17,720 nucleotides of DNA from Microcaldota archaeon (GTDB lineage: Archaea > Micrarchaeota > Micrarchaeia > Anstonellales > J096). Positions 1 through 5,456 of the stretch are shown piece after piece. Under the pieces are notes generated by a model that was given only the letters and a program-made list of their open reading frames with translations, was not told where the DNA came from and searched no databases. The stretch spans positions 1 to 17,720 of the forward strand of contig JAPLWW010000001.1 in NCBI GenBank assembly GCA_026396375.1. The letters run 5' to 3'. Both the position numbers and the translations under genes were made by a program. Position 1 is the first letter of the stretch; every line of letters begins with the position of its first letter.

Positions 1-1
1 C

Positions 2-1219
2 AGGTCAGACAAAACAAGCCTTGCCAAGGAAAATGGGGTTGAATTCCTTCCCCAAAAGGAGCTTCTGGAATCCTGCGACACCGTCTTCCTTTGCGTCCCA
101 ATCTCTGAAGTGGAGCAGGTGCTGAAAAGCAACAAATTCAGGGAAGATTCCATAATCATTGACACATGCTCTGTGAAGGAGTATCCTGTCGAAATGATGA
201 TCAAATACCTTCCCATAGAGGCAAGGATAATAGCTTCCCATCCCATGTTCGGCCCTGATTCCATAAAAGGCGGGGCTTCTGGCCTCAATTTCGTGCTTCA
301 CAATGTCAGGTGCGACAAGGAAACGTTTGATTCCTGGTTCTCCTTCTTTAGGGGCCTTGGATTCAATATGGTTGACATCTCTCCGAAGGAGCATGACAGA
401 TTGGCCGCGAATTCCCAGGGCATAACCCATTTCATAGGCAGGATCCTGGAAAAGATGGATATAAGCTCAACGCCAATAGACACTACTGGTTTCAAGAAGC
501 TCCTGGAAGTCAAGCAGCAGACGTGCAACGACACCATGCAGCTGTTCCAGGACCTGCAGATGAGAAACAAGTTCACGAAGCACATGAGGGCCAAGTTCTA
601 CTATGCCGCAGAGTCGCTTTCAAACAACCTTCTGCCTTTGCAGATAAACCCGGAATACATGACAATGGGGATACAGGGGATAGAGGGATCCTATTGCGAG
701 CAGGCATGCAAAGAGATATGCGAATCATTGGGCATTAAAAAATACGAAATAAAATACCTTGTGAAGTCCCGCAATGTCCTTGACAACCTGTTTTACGGCA
801 ACATAGACAAAGGGGTTGTCGCCATAGAGAACTCTACAGCGGGAGTTGTGATGGAAACAATAGAGGCGATGTCCCAATATCCCTGCAAGATAGAGAAAAT
901 AATGCCGATAATGGTCAGCCACTGCCTTATGGTGAGGCCGGGAGAAAGGTTCGAGGGCATAAAGGAGGTCCATTCCCATATCCAGGGGCTGATGCAGTGC
1001 AAGAGCACGCTGGCAAGGATACTGCCAAATGCCAAGCAGGTTGAGCAGGAGGACACCGCGCTCTCGGCAAAGGACCTTGCAGAAAGTAAATACCCCAAGA
1101 ACAGCGCGGTCATCGCCTCCGAGGCAGCGGCAAAAAAGTATGGCCTCGAGATACTGGCAAAAGGAGTCAATGACCTTAAGGAGAACTATACTGACTTCAT
1201 GCTGATAAGGAGAAAGTGA
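2..1219 (+). CDS. tyrA-pheA: Fused prephenate dehydrogenase / prephenate dehydratase (TyrA-PheA), 5' end outside window
   Basis: This frame is open from base 2, so the gene starts upstream; 405 residues are visible. The N-terminal part is the NAD(P)-dependent prephenate (or arogenate) dehydrogenase of tyrosine synthesis. The strand FLCVPISEVEQVL belongs to the Rossmann fold, and SHPMFGPDS (His about fragment residue 80) is the family segment carrying the catalytic His; EHDRLAANSQGITHF follows. The glycine-rich dinucleotide loop lies outside the window. From about residue 218 a prephenate dehydratase domain (phenylalanine branch) begins with GIQGIEGSYCEQA, then GVVAIENSTAG and EDTALSAK. There is no chorismate mutase domain between the halves, unlike the AroQ-containing fusion I recall from Archaeoglobus, and no ACT regulatory domain after the dehydratase, because the protein ends shortly after NYTDFMLI. 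The usual dehydratase motif is TRF; here it reads TDF, keeping the Thr but replacing the Arg. The aminotransferase at 2214-3491 could act on the keto acid products. The fold assignments are secure; activity of the dehydratase is inferred. Confidence 0.9.
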   Translation, partial: RSDKTSLAKENGVEFLPQKELLESCDTVFLCVPISEVEQVLKSNKFREDSIIIDTCSVKEYPVEMMIKYLPIEARIIASHPMFGPDSIKGGASGLNFVLHNVRCDKETFDSWFSFFRGLGFNMVDISPKEHDRLAANSQGITHFIGRILEKMDISSTPIDTTGFKKLLEVKQQTCNDTMQLFQDLQMRNKFTKHMRAKFYYAAESLSNNLLPLQINPEYMTMGIQGIEGSYCEQACKEICESLGIKKYEIKYLVKSRNVLDNLFYGNIDKGVVAIENSTAGVVMETIEAMSQYPCKIEKIMPIMVSHCLMVRPGERFEGIKEVHSHIQGLMQCKSTLARILPNAKQVEQEDTALSAKDLAESKYPKNSAVIASEAAAKKYGLEILAKGVNDLKENYTDFMLIRRK

Positions 1220-1237
1220 TCCGTCCTTTCAACAGGC

Positions 1238-1245
1238 TTTAATAT
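1238..1245 (+). promoter_or_regulatory. TATA-like box of the 183-aa gene
   Basis: TTTAATAT lies between the tyrA-pheA stop and the ATG at 1275. Its centre is about 33 nt from the ATG, which predicts a transcript with at most a few leader bases. No Shine-Dalgarno sequence is seen before the ATG. Confidence 0.45.
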
Positions 1246-1274
1246 TCTTTTGCGCAAATATCGATTGTGATAGC

Positions 1275-1826
1275 ATGCCTGGAGAAAATGAGGGAAAATC
1301 CGTATCCGATCTTCTGAAACAGACTTATGATTTTTTTGTGCCGAAAAAAACTGACAAAAAAGAAGAAAAGAAAGACAGGCAACAGCCGATAGAATTGGGA
1401 AATGCTTTGGATGAAGATATCTTCAAAGATGACGAGATCAGCAAGCCAAAAATTACTGAAAAGGCGAAACCGACAGTTTTGGATAATTCCATGTCTCTTG
1501 GCGAAGCGATGAATAAGATTGTTGATTTAATAGATACAAAGAACCAAACAATAAAGAGATCCAATGGAACCATGGACGGCTTTGGTCACTGGGGGTTCAA
1601 GTACGAAGAATGCGCAATATTCCGCAAAGGCACGGAGATGGCCAGAGTGCGCGTTTTCAATCCTCCTGAAGGTTTTCACGTTTCAATAAAGGATGCTTTC
1701 GGCAAGGAATCTTCCCTTACCACTAACTTGAATGAGATAGAGAAATATCTGAAAGGCAAAGGCGTAGAGACAAAGGAGATAGAGAAGACGCAGGGGGCCC
1801 GCAATTCCGCTGAAAAAACCAGGTAG
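1275..1826 (+). CDS. Unrecognised 183-aa soluble protein
   Basis: I do not recognise this family. The start is an ATG with a TATA-like box just upstream, and the stop is TAG. The first 60 residues are charged and probably disordered, including a Lys/Glu-rich run near residues 25-40 (KKTDKKEEKKDRQQP). From about residue 75 a compact domain is likely: a helix (SLGEAMNKIVDLIDTKNQ), then GHWGFKYEECAIFRKG and MARVRVFNPPEGFHVSI, which alternate like beta strands, then a helix NLNEIEKYLKGKGVE and a charged tail. There is no signal peptide or membrane segment, so it is probably cytoplasmic. It lies 55 nt after tyrA-pheA on the same strand, but its own TATA-like box argues for separate transcription. 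It converges on the 71-aa gene. Confidence 0.75.
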   Translation: MPGENEGKSVSDLLKQTYDFFVPKKTDKKEEKKDRQQPIELGNALDEDIFKDDEISKPKITEKAKPTVLDNSMSLGEAMNKIVDLIDTKNQTIKRSNGTMDGFGHWGFKYEECAIFRKGTEMARVRVFNPPEGFHVSIKDAFGKESSLTTNLNEIEKYLKGKGVETKEIEKTQGARNSAEKTR

Positions 1827-1864
1827 AATAATCAAGGAGCTTAACTAAATCCAAAATAAAATTA

Positions 1865-1870
1865 TTTTTT
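1865..1870 (+). terminator. Oligo-T terminator of the 183-aa gene
   Basis: A run of six T sits 39 nt after the stop codon in a very A/T-rich stretch (1850-1898). Archaeal RNA polymerase commonly ends on such T tracts. The stretch separates two converging genes. Confidence 0.45.
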
Positions 1871-1906
1871 AAAAAGAAAATAAAAAATAAAGAAAAATGG
1901 AAGGAT

Positions 1907-2122
1907 TTACTTCCTTGCCATCTTTGCCTTGCAGACGTATCCTGCCTTGTCAAGGTAATATAGATATCCTTTTTCCTTGTTTATCTTTTCGGATCCTACC
2001 TTGCCCTTCCTGCCCCTTTTGTTGCTCTTCATTGGAGCCTCCCAGACATATCCGTCCTTACCTATGAAATATAGGTATCCTTCTTTCCTTGTTATTTTCT
2101 CGTTTCCTATTCTTTGTCCCAT
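1907..2122 (-). CDS. 71-aa protein made of two copies of a GYLYxxxKxGYV motif
   Basis: This small basic protein consists of an internal duplication. Copy one (about residues 7-33) contains EKITRKEGYLYFIGKDGYVW followed by EAPMK; copy two (about 44-70) contains EKINKEKGYLYYLDKAGYV followed by CKAKMARK. A Lys/Arg/Gly-rich linker (SNKRGRKGKVG) joins them. Each copy looks like a short beta hairpin with conserved Tyr pairs. I recall similar small duplicated proteins with GYLYF..K.G and A.M motifs in many bacterial genomes, with no known function; that recollection could not be checked here. The start is supported by a GGTGA ribosome binding site 4 nt before the ATG and a TATA box at 2155-2164. The basic charge might suit nucleic acid binding, but this is only a guess. 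Confidence 0.75.
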   Translation of the reverse strand: MGQRIGNEKITRKEGYLYFIGKDGYVWEAPMKSNKRGRKGKVGSEKINKEKGYLYYLDKAGYVCKAKMARK

Positions 2123-2126
2123 AATT

Positions 2127-2131
2127 TCACC
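2127..2131 (-). promoter_or_regulatory. Ribosome binding site of the 71-aa gene
   Basis: On the minus strand GGTGA precedes the ATG by 4 nt and matches the archaeal 16S 3' end. This is one of the few genes here with a clear site of this kind; several neighbours look leaderless. Confidence 0.55.
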
Positions 2132-2154
2132 GTTATATCTATTATCGACCGTCA

Positions 2155-2164
2155 GATATAAAAA
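2155..2164 (-). promoter_or_regulatory. TATA box of the 71-aa gene
   Basis: The minus strand reads TTTTTATATC, centred 38 nt upstream of the ATG. A start about 26 nt downstream would give a leader of roughly 12 nt carrying the GGTGA site. Confidence 0.55.
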
Positions 2165-2213
2165 GGAATACAGTTTTTATACACGGAGAACCATCGATTC
2201 TACCGTTAAAGGC

Positions 2214-3491
2214 CTATTTTTGGCCTGAAATCTCCTCGCAGGCGCTGTATATGTTGTTGAATATCTCCCTTATTTTCTCCTTTGGTATTGCGGAATACGC
2301 TATTCTTATCTTTCCGCCTACCGCTATTATTCCAGTGTCATATTTCTGCAATAATCTCTTTCTCAGCTTTTCCGCATCTACGCTTTTCAGGTTCATGCAC
2401 ATGAAGTATCCTGAATTGAAAGGAAGCGGCTCAAGGTATTTCCTGTATTTTTCCTCCTTGATTGCCTTTTCTATCTCCTCGAACCTTTCCTTCAATAGGT
2501 TGAATTTCGCCTGCTTCTCCATCATATAGCTGTTGCCCTTGAGGCATTCCGCTATCAGCGACTGCGACAAAGTGCACGAGCTTGAGATTGACCCTCTTAT
2601 TGCGCCTACCGCCTTTTTCTCAAGCGCCTCATAGAATTCCCTTGTCCCATTTTTCATTCCAAAAGTAATGAACCCTATCCTCAATCCCCATGCGAAGTTC
2701 TCCTTTGTTGCCCCGTCGCATTTTATCGCAAGGACATTGTCCTTTTCAATAAGCTTCGGGAAAATGGATTCCCTGTCTATCCCTTCCCTGTAAACCAAGC
2801 CGAAATAGGCGTCGTCGCAAATGACTGCAATCGGCCTTTGCTTTGCATTGTTCCCAATGACATCAGAAACAGCCTTTGATTCCTCAACAGTCAGCGTATA
2901 TCCAGTTGGGTTGTTCGGGAAATTCAATAACACAACAGGCCTTTTCGATCCTTTTATCGCTTCATCGAGCCCCTCAATGTTGAACCTGCTGTCCTTGAAC
3001 ATCTGGAATGTCTTTATCCTTGCACCGAACCCGTTTTCAAAAATCAATTTGTAGTTTTCCCAGTAAAGATCCGGCATTATTATATCAACGCCTTTTTCCG
3101 CAAAAAGATACGCTGCCAGGTAAATCCCGTGGGTTATCCCTGCTGTCACAACCGGGCTGGAGATTTCCTGCCTTAGGGAAGGGTTCTTTTTTATCATTTC
3201 TTCCTTCCACAATTGCCTAAGCTCGGGATTTCCTGATGAGGGGGAATATGAGAATGAATTGTTTGGCTTAATGGCCATCATTTTAGCCATCAGGGGCAGG
3301 TGCATTATCTCCCCGCTGTCTTCGTTGGCTATGCCTGCGGTCGCATCTATTTTCTTCCCTTTTGCGTCAAGGGACTGCTGGACAAATCCTGTTTTTGGGA
3401 AATATATCGCCTTGCCTTTTTTAGACAGCAGGTCAAAGAATGGAGTCTGTTTTATTGTCTTGTTCAACGATCTGGCTTCCTTGGATATCAT
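2214..3491 (-). CDS. Class I/II PLP-dependent aminotransferase, 425 aa
   Basis: A fold-type I aminotransferase that moves an amino group between an amino acid and a 2-oxo acid using pyridoxal phosphate; cytoplasmic. Family landmarks appear in order: FPNNPTGY (residues 191-198), DDAYFGL (226-232, Asp for the pyridine nitrogen and Tyr), GATKENFAWGLRIGF with the probable Schiff-base Lys at 263 and Arg 271, and KIRIAYS with Arg 397 in the place of the carboxylate-binding Arg of aspartate aminotransferase. Length is normal. The substrate cannot be read from sequence. The nearby TyrA-PheA fusion makes phenylpyruvate or hydroxyphenylpyruvate reasonable candidates, but the genes are on opposite strands with the small 71-aa gene between. 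The ATG at 3491 has an AATTAAAA element about 26 nt upstream and no Shine-Dalgarno sequence, consistent with a leaderless message. Confidence 0.9.
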   Translation of the reverse strand: MISKEARSLNKTIKQTPFFDLLSKKGKAIYFPKTGFVQQSLDAKGKKIDATAGIANEDSGEIMHLPLMAKMMAIKPNNSFSYSPSSGNPELRQLWKEEMIKKNPSLRQEISSPVVTAGITHGIYLAAYLFAEKGVDIIMPDLYWENYKLIFENGFGARIKTFQMFKDSRFNIEGLDEAIKGSKRPVVLLNFPNNPTGYTLTVEESKAVSDVIGNNAKQRPIAVICDDAYFGLVYREGIDRESIFPKLIEKDNVLAIKCDGATKENFAWGLRIGFITFGMKNGTREFYEALEKKAVGAIRGSISSSCTLSQSLIAECLKGNSYMMEKQAKFNLLKERFEEIEKAIKEEKYRKYLEPLPFNSGYFMCMNLKSVDAEKLRKRLLQKYDTGIIAVGGKIRIAYSAIPKEKIREIFNNIYSACEEISGQK

Positions 3492-3512
3492 GATTAAGCG
3501 TTCAATGCAATG

Positions 3513-3522
3513 GTTTTAATTG
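3513..3522 (-). promoter_or_regulatory. Weak TATA-like element of the aminotransferase gene
   Basis: The minus strand reads CAATTAAAAC, centred about 26 nt upstream of the ATG at 3491. The spacing fits leaderless transcription, although the match to the TATA consensus is modest. Confidence 0.4.
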
Positions 3523-3544
3523 TTTTTGAATCGGGAAAATAAAT

Positions 3545-3617
3545 TGAGCCCATCCGGATTTGAACCGGAGATCTTTACCGTGTCAGGGTAACGTCTTACC
3601 AACTCGACTATGGGCTC
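3545..3617 (-). tRNA. tRNA-Val (anticodon GAC)
   Basis: The minus strand folds as a standard cloverleaf of 72 nt plus an A discriminator. The acceptor stem GAGCCCA/TGGGCTC pairs perfectly over 7 bp. The D arm has GTC/GAC and a GG in the loop. The anticodon stem TTACC/GGTAA holds loop CTGACAC with anticodon GAC, reading the Val codon GTC. The variable loop is AGATC, and the T arm TCCGG/CCGGA has loop TTCAAAT. There is no intron and CCA is not encoded, so it must be added by a nucleotidyltransferase. Confidence 0.96.
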
Positions 3618-3634
3618 CTCAGAGCGTATATGGA

Positions 3635-3663
3635 CCTTGCGCGCTTTTTCCTTAAGCGCAAGG
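3635..3663. other. Strong GC-rich hairpin between the tRNA-Val and the 98-aa gene
   Basis: The inverted repeat CCTTGCGC / GCGCAAGG (8 bp perfect, 13-nt loop) lies in the 58-nt gap. On the minus strand it is downstream of the 98-aa gene stop and just upstream of the tRNA. No T run follows it in either direction, so a bacterial-type terminator is not supported. It might protect or delimit a 3' end or guide tRNA 5' processing. Confidence 0.5.
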
Positions 3664-3664
3664 G

Positions 3665-3676
3665 GACTATGGGCTC
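3665..3676 (-). repeat. Extra copy of the first 12 nt of tRNA-Val
   Basis: GACTATGGGCTC here is identical to 3606-3617, the 5' end of the tRNA gene. The copy abuts the stop codon of the 98-aa gene and lies 59 nt from the true one. Similarity stops sharply after 12 nt. Confidence 0.7.
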
Positions 3677-3972
3677 TAAAGCTTGTCAACTTCGTGCTTG
3701 ACCCTTAGCATATAGGGCAACGGTATTAAATCCTTCTGCCCGTTCCTATACAAAAATTTGGAGAAGAGCATCTTGTCCTGCTCGTCAGCCCTTGCGAAAA
3801 TCGCATGGGAAAGGTTGGAGACCAGCATCACATTCCCTGCCAGCGTCGCCTCCTTAGACATGACTATGACGTCTATTATGTTCATCTTATGCTGGTGCAA
3901 AGCCCTGTACACTATCTCTATCTCCTTCGCGATATTGTCCTTTTCCATTGAAAACATACCTTTTGCGAACAT
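3676..3972 (-). CDS. Unrecognised 98-aa protein
   Basis: I do not recognise this protein. It is a small, probably all-helical cytoplasmic protein without signal or membrane segments; helices are likely around DNIAKEIEIVYRALHQHKMN, the EATLAGNVMLVSNLSHAIFA stretch and the C-terminal LPYMLRVKHEVDKL. Three ATG codons are possible (residues 1, 6 and 9). The first is favoured because a TATA element (minus strand CATATAAAAAC, about 3994-4003) is centred 26 nt upstream, the spacing of a leaderless archaeal message. The third (MEKDNIAKE) has AAAGGT about 9 nt before it and remains possible. The gene ends on the repeat copy of the tRNA 5' end and may be co-transcribed with the tRNA, since no terminator separates them. 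Confidence 0.65.
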   Translation of the reverse strand: MFAKGMFSMEKDNIAKEIEIVYRALHQHKMNIIDVIVMSKEATLAGNVMLVSNLSHAIFARADEQDKMLFSKFLYRNGQKDLIPLPYMLRVKHEVDKL

Positions 3973-3993
3973 GTTTTAAATCTTGTTTCTGTG

Positions 3994-4003
3994 TTTTTAT
4001 ATG
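3994..4003 (-). promoter_or_regulatory. TATA box of the 98-aa gene
   Basis: The minus strand reads CATATAAAAA, centred 26 nt upstream of the ATG at 3972, so the message probably begins at or next to the start codon. Confidence 0.5.
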
Positions 4004-4046
4004 CCTCTAACTGTTTTTAAATCTTCAACATATGCCATATCAATAG

Positions 4047-4052
4047 AAAAAA
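4047..4052 (-). terminator. Oligo-T terminator after the DUF63 gene
   Basis: The minus strand carries six T residues 8 nt after the TGA of the DUF63 gene, at the end of the apparent minus-strand gene group. Confidence 0.45.
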
Positions 4053-4059
4053 GCAGAGG

Positions 4060-4857
4060 TCAAACCCCGAAAGTGACCCTCAATATGTCCCTGATCCCAG
4101 GGGCCAATCCAAACACAAGCGCTATGGATAACAGATAATTCTTGTCAAAGTCGCTTGCCTTTTCCCTGTCAACGAGATAAATAAATATGATGGAAAGGAA
4201 GATCTTGAAAAGGTAGAAATAGAGGAATCCCGAGCTCTGGCCTATGAGATTGGAGAACACGTGCTGCTCGAAATAGTTGCCGTTGACCTCTATGGCCATG
4301 TATGTCGCGGCCCCGTCAAGCGCCTGGGAAAGAACAACAAGCGGCATCAGCTTGTTCTTGAAATAGGAATAGACTGCTGCAAAAGGTATCAGCGCCAATA
4401 TAGCTGTCATCGCAAAATAGGTGATGTTTATCCTGTAATAGATGCTTCCCAGTATCAGGAGGTGCACTGCCAATAATATTATCCCTATCCACAACGCCAG
4501 CTTCCTTTTTGTAAGGTAATCAATCGCCATTGCAATAAGGAAAAGCCCTCCAACGAAAACATATATCCCAGGTGTGATGTTGAAGATGTTATACGCGAAA
4601 AGGCCCTTTACCAGGGGATCAAACACAACTCCTGAGTCAACCGCATCGGTTATTACTCTCTTTACGGATCCGAAAAGCACGAAAGCGACAACTGTCTTTA
4701 TGAAATAGTCGTCTATCTGGATTTTCCTGTCCTTCAATACCCTGTAAATGAGATAAAGCGCCCCTAGGGCTATTGCGGCATAGACCCCGGTATTCACAAT
4801 ATTGTATCCGCTTTTCTCCGATATGGGATCAAGGAAATACTGCTCAATGAACCCCAT
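4060..4857 (-). CDS. DUF63 family archaeal membrane protein, 265 aa
   Basis: This matches my knowledge of DUF63, an archaeal polytopic membrane protein family of about this length and unknown function. Family-type features are NTGVYAAI near the N-terminus, SQALDGAATYMAIEVN (about residues 176-191) and the following YFEQHVF with a Glu-His pair. Seven or eight hydrophobic segments can be picked out, near residues 24-41, 50-65, 88-115, 119-143, 145-166, 170-190, 209-231 and 243-262. The ATG overlaps the stop of the upstream gene as TGATG, so translation of the two is probably coupled and the products may work together in the cell membrane. The conserved polar residues inside membrane segments suggest an enzyme or transporter, but no reaction is known to me. 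Confidence 0.85.
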   Translation of the reverse strand: MGFIEQYFLDPISEKSGYNIVNTGVYAAIALGALYLIYRVLKDRKIQIDDYFIKTVVAFVLFGSVKRVITDAVDSGVVFDPLVKGLFAYNIFNITPGIYVFVGGLFLIAMAIDYLTKRKLALWIGIILLAVHLLILGSIYYRINITYFAMTAILALIPFAAVYSYFKNKLMPLVVLSQALDGAATYMAIEVNGNYFEQHVFSNLIGQSSGFLYFYLFKIFLSIIFIYLVDREKASDFDKNYLLSIALVFGLAPGIRDILRVTFGV

Positions 4858-5393
4858 CAGGACAACCTTGAGATGACCTTGTCCATCAGGGCCTTGTCAG
4901 TTCCTTTCAAAATCTCGAGGTTGCCTTTCCATTCCCTTACAAAGTCAAATGATATTGAGCCCGGCTTCTCGTAGAGCATCTGCGTTGTTATTATGTCGTC
5001 TATGTTGTTCATGTCTATGTGCTTCATCCTCATCTCAAGCTCTTCGCACTCTGTATAATACTTGTTCTTGTATACGCCTGAAACAGAGTAGTACATCGAT
5101 ATCCATGCGTCCGACATCCCCATGATCGCCTTTTTCGTCATTTCCGGATCCCTTGTTATGCCTATCATAGATGTCCCCACTCCTGCAAATGAGGCAACCG
5201 ATATGACCGGAAGGTTTTTCCCTATCCTTTCGCTTGCGCTGAAGGCCTTTGTAAACGAGTTGAATATGGATGTTTTCTTCGCGTCGCTGAGCTCCTTGTC
5301 CTTCTGCTCGCTGCTGATATAGTCAAAGTCATAGCCTGCCTTCCCGAACGCTCCCTTGTAAAAGGGGTCTGAAACCAAAATGAACCTTCCCAT
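4857..5393 (-). CDS. Unrecognised 178-aa protein coupled to DUF63
   Basis: I do not recognise this protein. I chose the ATG at 5393 (MGRFILVSDPFYKGAFG). The frame stays open to a TTG at 5450, giving 197 aa, but that codon has no ribosome binding site and lies 6 nt after the upstream stop, whereas a TATA box is centred 25 nt before the ATG at 5393. The product is mostly soluble, with a mildly hydrophobic stretch around LPVISVASFAGVGTSMIGI (about residues 60-78) that is too weak to call a membrane segment. The second half is rich in Met, Tyr and acidic residues. The stop overlaps the DUF63 start by one base. Position and coupling suggest an envelope-related role with its two neighbours; that is inference only. 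Confidence 0.7.
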   Translation of the reverse strand: MGRFILVSDPFYKGAFGKAGYDFDYISSEQKDKELSDAKKTSIFNSFTKAFSASERIGKNLPVISVASFAGVGTSMIGITRDPEMTKKAIMGMSDAWISMYYSVSGVYKNKYYTECEELEMRMKHIDMNNIDDIITTQMLYEKPGSISFDFVREWKGNLEILKGTDKALMDKVISRLS

Positions 5394-5413
5394 GATGGTA
5401 AGATGGATCCACC

Positions 5414-5423
5414 AATATAAAAG
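5414..5423 (-). promoter_or_regulatory. Internal TATA box upstream of the 178-aa gene
   Basis: The minus strand reads CTTTTATATT, close to the archaeal TATA consensus, in the gap between the 1353-aa gene and the ATG at 5393. Its 25-nt spacing predicts a leaderless message for the 178-aa/DUF63 pair. Confidence 0.55.
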
Positions 5424-5456
5424 TTTTTCGAAAGCTTCGGAAGCAGGCAAGCCAGC

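Noticed and set aside
500..660. Possible chorismate mutase (AroQ) domain between the TyrA and PheA parts
   Set aside because: The stretch is the helical C-terminal part of TyrA (LLEVKQQTCNDTMQLFQDLQ). There is no room for an added domain of about 80 residues before the dehydratase begins.
3635..3663. Hairpin as an intrinsic terminator
   Set aside because: No T run follows the stem on either strand, and archaeal termination relies on T tracts rather than GC hairpins.
3545..3676. Integrated element bounded by att-like tRNA repeats
   Set aside because: The duplicated 12 nt match the tRNA 5' end rather than the usual 3' end, the repeats enclose only 47 nt, and there is no integrase gene in the window.
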